This document shows, piece by piece, positions 11,837-26,784 of a stretch of 64,000 bases of DNA (position 1 is its first letter; each line of letters starts with the position of its first letter). Below the pieces are notes generated by a model. That model was given only the letters and a program-made list of their open reading frames with translations, did no database searches and was not told where the DNA came from. The stretch is taken from the NCBI RefSeq assembly GCF_003473485.1, contig NC_053044.1, forward strand, positions 198,501 through 262,500, in the 5' to 3' direction. Made by a program: the position numbers and the translations under genes. Origin of the DNA: Medicago truncatula (Eukaryota > Streptophyta > Magnoliopsida > Fabales > Fabaceae).

Positions 11837-13400
11837 TGTGTTGTTTGTTGCAATGCAAATAATAATGATAAGTTTTACGTTATGCTGCTGCATTTAGTTT
11901 AGTAGTACTATACTACTTCACAATATTATAGTAATTATCAATGTGACACTGACATGACTAGAAACTATGATTTAGAAGTGATAGATTGATCTTGATGTAA
12001 TATCACAAGTAAAGAAAAGTAAATGTTTATCACAAAAATAGAAAGAAAACAAACCAAACGAGAGTATAAAAAGGAGGGAAGAAGAAAATGAGTTGTCACA
12101 AATATATATAATTGATGAACTATCTTCTTAATTTAATGGGTAGTCCACTGCTCTTATCCCAAACATAATATTTAATGATTAGTTTCTATTTTTTATGTTT
12201 TTTTTTTTTTTAAATAAATATGAAATTCAGAGTTTCTACATGGCGCAACATCTCTATCAATTGAATTATTTTTATATTGAATTCATAGTTATTTTTAATT
12301 CGTAAAAAAATCAAAATTATAATTCATCTATAAATATAAAAATTGTGGACATTTACAATGAGATTTTTATAAATAGTGATATGGAACATAGTAAATTTAT
12401 CGCGATCTTCACTATTATATTTGAAATTTCAAACATTTTAGTGATTAAAATTTAAAAGAAGTGAGCAATTTAACATCCGTTGTTGACATGTTATCATATT
12501 TGACGGGAGGGGCCGAGAATAAAATGTTAAATTTGAGCAATAGATCTCGATAAATTTTAAATAGGGTGGGAAAGATGAAAAATATTTCTCCTACTTGATT
12601 CTATGCCTTTTAACAAAATAGGGTGGGAAAGTTGAAAGGAGTAAACCATCAACTTAGTTTATGATTTTGTAGGACGATCTTAAATAGATCTTTAACTTTA
12701 TGAATATTCCAAAAATGACTTTAACTCTATTAAATTTGACTCATATTAGTACTTCAAAGATCATTATTCCTTTTTATCCTAATATATTTGTTCTAATATG
12801 GTTCAAGAATAAGTGATATTTTAATTTTTGTTGTCATTATTATTATTTTCTAACCAGCTCTATGGAAATGGTAAAAAAAGGATAAGACTCTTTATATAAG
12901 TTATCAAATTTTAATCATTTTAATAAAAAAATGGTATTATCAAATTTTAATCATTTTAATAAAAAAATGGTATGAATTAGTTTTACACAATGTTTTTTTT
13001 AAGAAGTATAAAAAATAATTAAAAAAGTATAATTCGTTCGATTTTGTTCACTTTCTAAACTATAGAACCAATAATCTGTTCCGCTCCGTCATAACATACC
13101 CAAACAAAGGAATTAAACATTTATTCCGTTTCGTTCCATTCTATTATGTTCCATCAATCTAAACAAAGCCTTACTCTAAAACAAAACTATTGGATCTATG
13201 AAATTTTTATATTGAGGATAAATTAGTCCTATGTTTTAATTAGTCAAAATTAATAAAGGGATTTATTTGTTTGGGTATTATTTTTATACCAGAAAAATAT
13301 GAATATTATTTTTTGGTTAGAGATCGAATTGAATTGCAAGCGGAAAAGTGTCCGTACAAAACGTGAGAGGTGGTGGGTGTTAATAGTAACCCATTTGAAT
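11837..13400. other. Intergenic region between gene A and RPS9-1
   Basis: This region holds the gene A promoter and AT-rich filler. A short direct duplication sits at about 12904-12969 (ATTATCAAATTTTAATCATT words twice). At 13070-13170 there are NGTTCCG / CCAAACAAAG words typical of a decayed MITE end. I see no gene. Confidence 0.4.
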
Positions 13401-13408
13401 ATAGCAAG

Positions 13409-13431
13409 TGGGCTTTTGAGATTAGGGTTTT
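13409..13431 (+). promoter_or_regulatory. Site II and telo-box motifs upstream of RPS9-1
   Basis: TGGGCT (site II, TGGGCY) is followed within a dozen bases by TTAGGGTTTT (the telo-box in reverse), about 85-105 bases before the RPS9 ATG. This pair is characteristic of plant ribosomal-protein promoters and coordinates their expression in dividing cells. The second RPS9 copy has the same pair in mirrored position. Confidence 0.6.
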
Positions 13432-13451
13432 GGAATTGTATGCACATTTGA

Positions 13452-14874
<1,423 letters not shown>

Positions 14875-15637
14875 ATTTATGATTTTCTTTTGCTTAGATC
14901 CTTGCTCTAGCCTTTTTATATCTGCCCTAGACTTTAGATTTTCTGTCATGCAAATGACTTTTACCATTTTCCCATCCCTGTTTATTGTGTGAGGAAATCT
15001 TTGCTCGAGACATGTTGTTTTTGATCTTTTCTTTTCTAAGTATTAAGTTTTGCTCCAATACATTTGATGATCTTTGTGATGATTGAACCTTTTACTTGAT
15101 GCTCTGTGTAAGAGAATATTATTTAGCTGTTTGATATTGCTTGTTTTGATGGTATACCCGTGTATCCAACCGAAACTTTGATCCAACTATGCTTCATTGA
15201 TTGAAGCATAGTTGATTTTGAATATTAGTTTGATTCTGTGTGTAAGAGAATAACAACAATAACAATAATAATAATAATAATATTTTGATTCTAAATTAAG
15301 GAAGGAAATATGTTTGATTCTAAATTCTAAAGTTGTAAAATTTGATTTTGAATCTTTCATTGATTGAGCCTGTGTTTTGGATTAATGGAGACTTTATCAT
15401 TTTCATTTCTCAAGACATGTCATTGTGATTTTATAGACCTAGAAATTGGAGCCTCTCCGCAGACTCATCATCACAACATGATTTTTGCTAATAATGAAAG
15501 TGACTTATATCTGATTAGAAATCATGTTTGGATGCAAAAAACTTCGAGTTAGGGCTACAAGTTAGGATATATTCTTCGAGTCGGGGCAATAGGTTTAGGA
15601 TATATTCTAGAGTCAAAAGCAATGCTGCCCAAATTTG

Positions 15638-15750
15638 AACCCACTTGGGTTGGCCTAGTGGTATTGACTTGGGATCAGGGAGTGTGCTTTTCCTTAAGGT
15701 TTGAGGTTCGATTATCTCTAGTGGTAATTTAGCTTCTTAAAAAAAAAAAA
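15638..15750 (+). mobile_element. tRNA-derived SINE with intact target-site duplication
   Basis: A perfect 16-bp direct repeat, ATGCTGCCCAAATTTG (15622-15637 and 15751-15766), brackets 113 bases. The body has a pol III box A-like TTGGCCTAGTGG and a box B-like GAGGTTCGATT, spaced as in tRNA-derived plant SINEs, and ends in a run of about 13 A. Everything needed to call a retroposed SINE is visible. The family name is not determined. Confidence 0.85.
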
Positions 15751-15949
15751 ATGCTGCCCAAATTTGTAAATAATTTTTGTGTCGAAAATTAATGTTGCCT
15801 CCCACAAAATTTAGTCCAAACATGTACTTAGCTGAAGTTCTTTTTGAGAGTAGTTACTTAAATCGTAGAATTCTCATAAATGTGTCACCCCTCTTTTGAA
15901 GATTGATTGATCCTTTAGTAGTATAAATGATGAACTGTTAACACTGCAG

Positions 15950-17953
15950 CAAATTCCAGATGAGTTTATAACAAGATTTGGGAATGAACTCGACAATGTT
16001 GCTACCATTACCGTTCCCGATGGTCGTGAGTGGGATATGGAACTCAAGAAATGTGGCGGCCAAGTTTTCTTTTGCAACAATTGGCAACACTTTGCAGAAT
16101 ACTATTCCATCAGTTACGGTTGTTATTTAGATTTCAAGTATGAAGGAAATTCAAATTTCGTAGTTGTTATATATGATCCAACTTTTGTTGAGATTTCTTA
16201 TCCATTCAAAACTTCAAGTACTAATGGAGATCAAAGCATAAAGGGTCCTAACTCTGATTCCAAAAGAGCAAATTGTGCTGTCGGTGAATTCAACCCAAAA
16301 AACCCTTATTTTCATTCAAAATCCATCAAGGGCATTTTTGCGGTGAGGATTTCACTTTCTAGTTTTTTGGTTTTTAAAGTTAATGTTTGAGTTATATACT
16401 TACGGTGTTGTTTGAATTGACTTCTCATTCATTCTGTAGTATGTTCCTTCTGGTTTTGCTAAAAAGTATTTGATGCTAATGGTTCCGTTCATGCTCCAAA
16501 ACTATCAAGGAAAGTAGTGCGAAGTTTTTTTTTTTTGAATACAAAAGGAAACTCATCAATGCGAATAACGAGTGGATTCAGTAAATTTGCAAGGGAAAAC
16601 AATCTATTAGAGGGAGTTACATATGTGTTTGAGCTGATCAAGAGGAAGCCTGTTGTTGTTGTGTTACAAGTTACTGCGTCTTGCACGGTAAAACGTTGTT
16701 TCACATTTGTTTATTCATCAATTCTAATTTCTTTCACAGTTTTTTCTTTTAATGTTTGAACTGTTGGTGAACTTAATGCATAAAGTGATAATAGTTATTG
16801 CTTATTGTAATGCAGCCTCCACAGGGAAGGTCTTCCCAGTCATTGACAGAAAAAGAAGTAAGGGAATCCGAACATTTTAAGATGGACATACTTCCCTCGC
16901 CCATTCATGACAAAGAGATAGTAAGTTTCCCTTTTTGTTTTGAGTTACTGTTATTCTTTGCTTTCTGTTAAATAGTAAAAAAAAATCCATGATGATAAGA
17001 ATAAAAAAATTCACTGATGAGAAGAAAAGCATTGAAAATATTCAGCTTTGGATTAGTCTATGTCTCTGTGATATGGTTTGAAGTTAATTACTCGAAACTG
17101 TGACATTGGATTGTTGGAGACGAAAGGTCCAAATACAACCTCCAAGTTAGAACTGAAACTCGGGTAAAACAATTATACTTGAGAGCACTTAGACGTGTCC
17201 AAATCAAATTTAGGTGTCTAGAATCATTTTTTTTTATCTTGAAAAACTACTTCAAAACATCAAATTGGGGAAATCTCAAACGTGTTACCCTCCTTTTGAA
17301 GTTTGGTATTATAGTATAACCAATGTGCTGTTATCACTGCAGAGAATTTCAGATGAGTTTATAACAAGATTTGGGATAGAACTCAAGAATGTTGCTACAG
17401 TTACTGCTACTGATGGTCGTGATTGGAGAATGAGATTGAAGAAACACGGCAATGACATTTTCTTTTACAACGAATGGCAAGAGTTTGCAAAATACTATTC
17501 GTTAGGATGTGGTTGCTACCTATCTTTCAAATACGAAGGAAATTCAAAGTTTAGTGTTGTTATATTTGATGTAACTTCGGTTGAGATTTGCTATCCACTC
17601 AAAACTCCGAGTACTAATGGAGAAACAAATACACAATGTCCTACTCCTAGAAAAAGTTCAAGGGTTGAAACAATTGGCAGTCAAGTGATAAAGCTCAAAA
17701 TCAGGTTTGGACATGCTTTTAAAAGTGCAGAGGTTGCTGCCAATGAATTCAATCCAAAAAACCCTTATTTTTGGCTTAAAGTAAATGTTGAGTTATTTAT
17801 GTTGTCACTTAAATTGATCACTCATCTATTGTGCAGAATGTTACTGCTAAATTTGCTCAAAAGTATCTAATGCCAAATGTTCCAATCGCACTCCAAAATT
17901 CTCAAGGAAAGCATTGGAAAGTTCATTGTATACTCTATAATCCCAAATCATTC
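15950..17953 (+). pseudogene. Broken four-B3 REM gene (gene B), plus strand
   Basis: Homologous exon by exon to gene A but on the opposite strand: 15950-16342 (B3-1), 16440-16687 (B3-2), 16816-16920 (linker exon), about 17343-17780 (B3-3) and a stub about 17838-17953 (B3-4). The first exon (the SKHFMKAILP strand) is missing; homology to gene A upstream ends near 15895. The second B3 exon has CAG changed to TAG at 16515-16517, then an expanded T run that shifts the frame. The third lacks its exon end and donor because a few dozen bases are deleted near 17780. The fourth stops about 40 residues in, at a rearrangement border. Unlikely to make a full protein, though the B3-1 and B3-3 frames remain open. 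Confidence 0.8.
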
Positions 17954-17954
17954 T

Positions 17955-19036
17955 CATAAAATCCCAAATCAAATGGATGAAGCATATGTTTGTTTGATCG
18001 TGGTGAACCCATGGTACTCAACTCACCAGGTCTAACTCATTGTTCTACAGCAGCCACTATTGTGTGTTGACACCCCTTTCAAATTCTTGTAAACCAATCC
18101 CCCTAATCTGTCTTCAGGACTTCATGAGCACCACCTTTCATTCATATTGCAGCAAAAATTTTATGGAATTGTAGCTCTTGAGATCAGCATTTGAAATATG
18201 TTTGGATGAATTTGAGATCAGCATTTGAGTAATGGTTACACTTCAGTATTCAGAAATATGAAATTGCCAAATGAAAGTGCAAATGGTTGTCTATTTTAAA
18301 CTGATTTAATAACTTTTGATTCAAGTGTACCATATGCAAAAGAGCAATATTTGTTGTGAACCATACTCAACTTAATAGCCTGAAAACTTCCCCAAAGCAA
18401 TTACAACATTCACAAATTTACTTCAATCATAATTTATTTCAGCACTTAGATTTTCTCTTTGGTTGGGGTTCAAAAGAGCACAAGCATCCATAAATATAGC
18501 AATGAAAAAAACAGAAAAAAGTGGTGAATGTAAATTATCCTATCAAGCACTGAGTTGAAGTTCAACTGGCATTTTCTTAATCAACTCAACCTCTGACAGA
18601 TCATTGTCCATCGCAAATTTAGCAAATTTTCTCTCCATTCGCATTGCTAAACATCTAGAATACATTATTCATTATACATGCAATAAACTTATCATCGCTC
18701 AATGCGCCTTTTTAATAGTCATAAGTTTGAAGACAACTCCTAGTCCAACAATTCCTAAACCTGCTTATAGGATTCTAATCTTCTCTATTGTTTCATGATA
18801 CAACAAACAGAAAATCCCATTACAGCAATCAAACACAGAAATACACAAGTGCATATTACTAATTTGTGCAATGCATGGAAATTATCAAATACCAAAACCA
18901 CATGTAGCATGCAACGTCATGACTCATTATTTATAGTGGGGAGGCTAGATGTACATGAGTTGTTAATCGCAATAGTCAACCACATGAAACATCGTGACTT
19001 CTAGCACAGGAGGGTTCTCGATCAGCTCATACACGG
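17955..19036. repeat. Duplicated segment (copy 1) of the gene C 3' end and flank
   Basis: This stretch matches 21477-22466 in the same orientation, with scattered substitutions and a few indels (for example, extra sequence near 18661-18725 here). It carries the last about 60 bases of a REM final exon on the minus strand (18973-19033, VTMF..VDY motif), the conserved REM 3' flank and an older B3 relic (18545-18650). It is joined on the left to broken gene B and on the right to the RPS9-2 3' flank. Confidence 0.8.
18545..18720 (-). pseudogene. Relic of a B3 domain C-terminus
   Basis: Minus-strand reading gives R.ERKFAKFAMDNDLSEVE then LIKKMPVELQL and a stop, recognisably the last third of a REM B3 domain. 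It most resembles the final domain of gene F (KFATYNNLSNGDKCKVELIKK). The glycine-aspartate turn before VELIKK is deleted and the upstream part is unrecognisable. A sister relic lies at 22025-22150. Confidence 0.6.
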
Positions 19037-19319
19037 ATATACCATCAAAACATGCAATATCAAACTGCTAAATAATATTCTCTTACACACACCATCAAGT
19101 AAAAGGTTCAATTATAACAAAGATCATTTAAATGTATTGGAGCAAAACTTAATACTTGGAAAAGAAAAGATCAAAAACAACATGTCTCAAGCAAAGATTT
19201 CCTCACACAATAAACAGGGATGGGAAAACGGTAAAAGTCATTTGCATGATAGAAAATCTAAAGTCTAGGACAGATATAAAAAGGCTAGAGCAAGGATCTA
19301 AGAAAATGAAAATCATAAT

Positions 19320-20830
<1,511 letters not shown>

Positions 20831-20916
20831 TCACCGCCGGTATGCCTCCGCCCCTAATAGGTTTTTGATGAAGTGAAAGAAGAAGAATATGGTAAAATGT
20901 GCATTTTATGGTTTTC

Positions 20917-20944
20917 AAAACCCTAATTTATTGTGGGTTGGGCT
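20917..20944 (-). promoter_or_regulatory. Telo-box and site II motifs upstream of RPS9-2
   Basis: AAAACCCTAA (20917-20926) and TGGGCT (20939-20944, also a TGGGC core on the plus strand) lie 93-120 bases upstream of the ATG at 20824. This is the same motif pair as in RPS9-1 and supports copy 2 having a working ribosomal-protein promoter. Confidence 0.55.
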
Positions 20945-21476
20945 TTACATTTTAACAAACCCCGGTTTTTATATTTTCAAATCGTATACTATTAGCACCC
21001 CTCCCACCTTCTTGATGATTCATTATAAAAAAATATAATGAAAAAGAAGAAGAAAGGATGGGAGTAATTTTTTTGGTACAAACGGAAAGAGAAGAGGAGA
21101 CGTAGAAGCAAGGAGAAAAAGGGTAATAAAACAATATAGTTGATGAATGAATAAAACAATTGTGGTATTTTTTCATCAAAAAACAATTGTATTTGATACA
21201 TATAGTTAAACCTTCGGTTGATACTAGTTGTAATACGGGTTAATCATCAATGTTATGTTAGTGGTTTCCCATGACCATGCATAAGTATTTAAAAAAAAAT
21301 TGTAGACTTTGAAAATTTAATTTGAATTTATAATAGATTTAATTGATTAAATAAATTAAATTAATTAAGCGATTAAATTTTTAAAGTTATTCAATAATTC
21401 TAAACGATGAAAGTGAAACATGTGGGAATCAAATAAAAATAGATATCTTTTTTGATTCAAATTTTGTAATATCCTC

Positions 21477-22466
21477 ATAAAATCCCGAATCAAATGGATG
21501 AAGCATATGTTTAACTCATTGTTCTACAGTAGCCACTATTGTGTGTTGACACCCCTTTCAAACTCTTGTAAACCAATCCCCCTAACCTGTCTTCAGGACT
21601 TCATGAGCACCACCTTTCATTCATATTGCACCAAAAATTTATGGAATTGTAGCTCTTGAGATCAGCATTTGAAATATGTTTGGATGAATTTGAGATCAGC
21701 ATTTGAGTAATGGTTACACTTCAGTATTCAGAAATATGAAATTGCCAAATGAAAGTGCAAATGGTTGTCTATTTTAAACTGATTTAATAACTTTTGATTC
21801 AAGTGTACCATATGCAAAAGAGCAATATTTGTTGTGAACCATACTCAACTTAATAGCCTGAAAACTTCCCCAAAGCAATTACAACATTCACAAATTTACT
21901 TCAATCATAATTTATTTCAGCACTTAGATTTTCTCTTTGGTTGGGGTTCAAAAGAGCACAAGCATCCATAAATATAGCAATGAAAAAAACAGAAAAAAGT
22001 GGTGAATGTAAATTATCCAATATCAAGCACTGAGTTGAAGTTCAACTGGCATTTTCTTAATCAACTCAACCTCTGACAGATCATTGTCCATCGCAAATTT
22101 TCTCTCCATTTGCATTGCTAAACATCTAGAATCATTATTAACAGTCATTTAAGTTTGAAGACAACTCCTAGTCCAACAATTCCTAAACCTGCTTATAGGA
22201 TTCTAATCTTCTCTATTGTTTCATGATCCAACAAACAGAAAATCCCATTACAGCAATCAAACACAGAATACACAAGTGCATATTACTAATTTGTGCAATG
22301 CATGGAAATTATCAAATACCAAAACCACATGTAGCATGCAACGTCATGACTCATTATTTATAGTGGGGAGGCTAGATGTACATGAGTTGTTAATCCCAAT
22401 AGTCAACCACACAAAACATCGTGACTTCTAGCACAGGAGGGTTCTCCTCGATCAGCTCATACACAC
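21477..22466. repeat. Duplicated segment (copy 2), contiguous with gene C
   Basis: Direct copy of 17955-19036. Here it runs unbroken into the last exon of gene C, so this copy is probably the ancestral arrangement and the other one the displaced copy. It includes a B3 relic on the minus strand at 22025-22150. Confidence 0.75.
22025..22150 (-). pseudogene. Relic of a B3 domain C-terminus (second copy)
   Basis: Same relic as at 18545-18720 (KK.PVELQL end on the minus strand), with a further small deletion in the KFAKFA part. It lies about 240 bases beyond the stop of gene C and probably marks a former REM gene that decayed before this segment was duplicated. Confidence 0.55.
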
Positions 22467-24947
22467 AACAGTCACCATATGATAGATCGTTCTCCCTTAT
22501 GAATTGACTAAATCCCTGTGTTATTTGCATGGCTGGTGACTTTGCTTTACGCGTTGATGATCTGGCATTATGCTCTATGCCAAAAACTTTCCACTCCTCT
22601 CTATGAGAATTTAGGAGCTTTATAGGAGCATTTGGCTTCAGATATTCTGAAGCAAATATAGAAGGAACATACTGCACAATGAAGGAAAGATCAATTTCAA
22701 TGACAACAAAAATAACTCAACGCTTACTTTAAACCAAAAACTATAAAGAGAAATTCTCACCGCATGTCTTCCCTTGGTGATTTTTGAACGAAAATGAGGG
22801 TTTTTCGGGTTGAATGCATTGGCAGCATCCTCTGCCCTTTTATAAGCATAATTAGACATGCTTTTGACCTTTTTCCCTGGACTCTCACTTGTTTCAACCT
22901 TGGACCTTTTCATAGGCCTAGGACACTCGGTGTTTGTTTCTCCACTAGTACTTGGAGTTTTTAATGGATAGCAAATTTCAACAGAAGTTGCATCAAATAT
23001 AATAACGCTAAAATTTGAATTCCCTTCGTATCTGAAAGACAGGAAGCAACCGTATCTTAAAGAATAGTATTCTGCAAACTGTTGCCATTCCTTGTTGCAA
23101 AAGTAAACATCCTCGCCACATTTCTTCAAGTCCATTTCCCAATCACAACCATCGGGAACAGTAACTGTAGCAACATTCTCGAGTTCATTCCCAAACATTG
23201 TTATAAAGTTTTCTGGAATTCTCTGCAGTTATCATCACTTGTTTAATTGATTATAAAATAACTCATCAGTTATACTATTAGAAAGAGAGAAGAGAATTTT
23301 ACAATTTCTTTGTCATAAATGGGTGAGGGAAGTATAGCTTTTTTAAAATGTATGGATTCCCTAACTTCCTTCTCCGCCTGCAATTCAATAAGTGATAAGT
23401 GTTAACGCTTCTCACATTCAGAACACCAATTCGCATTACAAACAAAGAATAATGAACTTGTATGTGGCGTGACGTGTGAGTGGTTCATGTTGCGGAAGAA
23501 CACATGTACACTCTCAGACTTAGAGTATTTGAAACTAAATAATGAGAAAGAATTAATACAAGTTTTATTCACTGCTAATGCACGGCTTTTGTTACTAAAT
23601 ACACTTGGCCCGTGTTGTTCATTGATGGTCGCTATTAGTAACTAAAAAACCTAACAACCAACCAAACTACCTATAATATGAATTACAATACATCAGTTCA
23701 GATTTTAGAAGGAAAAAGTGTTAAAATGAAAATAGAATTGATGAACAAACGAACGTGAAACAACTTTTTACCATGTGAGACGCTGTAACTTGTATCACAA
23801 CAACAGGCTTCTTCTTGATCAGCTTAAAGCGACAAATAACTCCATCTAATAACTTGTTTTCCCTAAGAAATCTACGGATTCCAATAGTTATTCGCATTGC
23901 TGGTTTTCCTGGTCTATCCAATGCACCAGAAACTTCCCACTGCTTTTTTTGAGAATTTTGGAGCATGAACGGAACATTTGGCTTCAGATGCTCCTTAGCA
24001 AATTCACCAGGAACATACTACACAATGGAGAAGCAGTCAATTTAATCCGCAACAAAAATGTAACTCAAACATTTACTTCAAAACCAAATACTATGAAGTA
24101 AAATTCTTACTGCGTAGTTGTTCTGGACTTTGGAACAAAAAGAAGTGTTTTTTGGGTTGATTCCATTGGCAGCATCCTTTGATCTTTCGGAAGCAGAGCT
24201 CGGACAGTTTATGTTTGCTTCTCCATTAGTCCTCCGAGTTTGGAATGGATAAGAAATCTCAACAGAAGTTGTATCGTATATAACAACATTGAACTTTGAA
24301 TTCCCTTCGTATTTGAAATCTAAATAACAACCATAATAAATAGAATAGTATTCTGCAAATTGCTGCCAATTGTTGCAAAAGAAAATTTGGCCGCCACATT
24401 TCTTGAGTTCCATATCCCACTCAAGAGCATCGGGAACGGTAATGGTAGCAACATTGTCGAGTTCATTCCCAAATCTTGTTATAAACTCATCTGGAATTCT
24501 CTGCAGTGATAAACAACTTATCTGTTACACTATAGACCACTAAACTTCAAAGTTTATGATATTTTCACAATTGATTTAAATAATTAATCTCATAAAGAGT
24601 TTCAGGTAAATTCTAAATTGAAACTATAAGATTTAAAATTTTGTAACTCCAACTATAATTTATAGCCTAAAATATATTGTTGAATTCATTAATTTATACA
24701 ACCTTAGAATGAAAGACACACTAACTAAACAAGCACATTTGATCATTATTATATCCTCAAAGTTTCAAGTAGAAAAATAATGATGCATAGTAACTCATAT
24801 ATAATATCAAAAAGAGAGAGAGAGAGATACTATCTCTTTTGTATGATCAGGAGGAGGAAGTATGGCTTTCATAAAATGCTTTGAATCTTTCTCCGCCGCC
24901 GCCGCCGGTGACGTTGACGGAACACGTCTTCTCGGGCGAGGCTTCAT
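22390..24947 (-). CDS. REM-type transcription factor with four B3 domains (gene C)
   Basis: Six phase-0 exons on the minus strand: 24947-24831, 24500-24111, 24017-23772, 23377-23303, 23222-22761 and 22671-22390, giving 523 residues. The start codon opens a basic leader (MKPRPRRRVPSTSP, then five Ala from a GCC-type run) before SKHFMKAILPPPDHTKEI, the first strand of B3-1. Domain order is as in gene A: B3-1 (about 21-130), B3-2 (about 155-251), B3-3 (about 258-370) and B3-4 (about 413-520). Exon 4 is 75 bases rather than the 105 of gene A because it lacks the PPQGRS part. The linker has KRSKVETSE, a likely nuclear localisation signal. The last exon has a few extra residues (around RSSTRKAKSP) relative to paralogs. 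No stop or frame break is seen; probably functional. Confidence 0.82.
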
Positions 24948-26078
24948 TGTTTCTTTGTTGCATATGTGATATACTGGAAGGGAAATGTGTTCAAAGTTTA
25001 ATAAGTAAGTTTTCAGTTTAAGTGATATATTATGTAATTAAAATTAAACTCATCACAGTGATGTGAGGAGACACTGATGTCGATGTGATTTTCAGAAGAA
25101 AGACACCACACGATAAGGCAATTATATGTTTTTTTTTTATGAATGACGTAAGGTATCACCTGCTGCGTATCTTGCACCAATACTTGACAAATATTTTCAG
25201 TTACGTATTAGAAGAATATCCGATAATTATCCTACACATATATCTGCCCCGGTATTTTTCAATTAATGTCAACTAAAATTATTTAACTCTTGAGTATTGA
25301 TGTGTTCTTTTTTGGATAAAATGCTTCTTTTTTTGATCGATAAAGTATACTACGGATGGATATAGTATAGCACTCATGTTGCTCTTTTTGAGATATATTA
25401 TGTATGTAATTGACTAATAATCACTCTCTTAATCGTCAATATTATTTATATTTACGTTGATGTGGTACGAGCCTATGACTAATTTCTTTTGTTTGTTAAT
25501 ATATTTGTATATTAAAAAAATGGTTATAATTATATTGTACATTTAATTATATAATTTTTTTTATTAACGTATCTCAGTCGTATCATATATTGATTTTTGA
25601 AATTTTTCCGTATCGACGTACTGATGCAGTATCATATTTGTATCGTATCTCATATCCGAGCTTCATAGAAGCTACTCAACTCATAAAAAGATTGAAAATT
25701 ATGTCAGAATATTTTTAAATATATCTAACGGACATATAATCACTTTTAATGAAAATGTTAACAATCAAATTGTTTGAGATTAATAAGATATTTTGTTATA
25801 TCTTGTCAAAATTTATACTTTTGGATGACTCAAAATTGATTCTAGAGGTAGAGAATTGATTTTGTAATGTTTGGTTTCTTTGTAGAATTGATTTTATTTT
25901 CATATTTGATTTTACTTAAAGTTAGAGATTGTGGCTTCTAATTTTAGAATTAATTTTTATACTAAAGTTTATTGTTACAAAATCAATTCAATTTTACAAA
26001 ATCAATTTATTCATAAAAACAAATTTTCTCACTACATAAACAAACATACACTAAATTGAATTTTAGTATATTTTTAAG
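24948..26078. other. Intergenic region upstream of gene C
   Basis: Presumed promoter of gene C, then AT-rich sequence without genes. At about 25835-26060 there is another AAATTGATTTTG-type imperfect inverted repeat (GAATTGATTTTGTAATG near 25855, CAAAATCAATTTATTC near 25997) like the element in MES14 intron 1. Confidence 0.4.
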
Positions 26079-26079
26079 G

Positions 26080-26367
26080 GGTTAATTAAGTAAATTGTTG
26101 CTATAAATATCTAAAGTTTTGTTTTTAGTCCCGACAAAATAAAATAAAATCAGACTCTTTAGTCCTTGTAACATGTTTGTTTGGCTTTTTAAGGACTAAA
26201 ATTGGCTACGGAAATTTTTTGCAAGGATTAAAATTGTTAATAAATATTTTTATAAGGACTAAAAATGCTAGCAGAAAAGATTATAAGGACTAAAAAGTAT
26301 GATTTTTATTTGTAGAGATTAAAAACAAAAATATAGATATTTATAGGAATCATTTGCTTAATTAACC
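26080..26367. mobile_element. MITE with GGTTAATTAAG inverted ends
   Basis: The left end GGGTTAATTAAGTAAATTGT and the right end, which inverts to GGTTAATTAAGCAAATGATT, stay alike for about 50 bases (TATAAATATCT and TTTTGTTTTTA words on both arms). Iterated AAGGACTAAAA words fill the middle. The ends resemble those of the larger fold-back element at 31287. No target duplication was resolved. Confidence 0.55.
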
Positions 26368-26583
26368 ATACTTCCAAAGTAGCTTTTCGGATCATAAAAG
26401 TGTCTGACCAAATTACCATGCCCCAATTTTATCACAGTAATTCATGGAATCGAGAAAATTTTTTATCTCTAGGATGTTGTACTTGTTCCACATCCAGGTG
26501 GAGAACTGAAAATTGGTTACTAGATGAATTCTCAAAACAATATTTCATTTTTCTCATTAGCCAAATTAATTACTATTTAAGGA

Positions 26584-26740
26584 ATGCTAAAGACACTCTC
26601 TTTTCAACACTCTCTTCAACACTCATTCTCTTATTGGATAAACCAATATATGACCCACCACTTTAAATGGAGTCCCTTTCCAAAGTGTGAGACCCATCAT
26701 ATTTTAAATCAATTAAAAAGTGAGTGTTGAAGAGAGTGTT
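26584..26740. repeat. Small inverted-repeat element (CAACACTCTCTTCAACACTCA arms)
   Basis: The left arm holds CAACACTCTCTTCAACACTC and the right arm the inverse (GAGTGTTGAAGAGAGTGTTG), an almost exact match about 150 bases apart with GCTAA / TTAGC outside. It looks like a short MITE. The class is not determined. Confidence 0.55.
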
Positions 26741-26784
26741 GCTAACACTCTTCTTACTTTCGTGATTCACCTATCCATTTCTGC

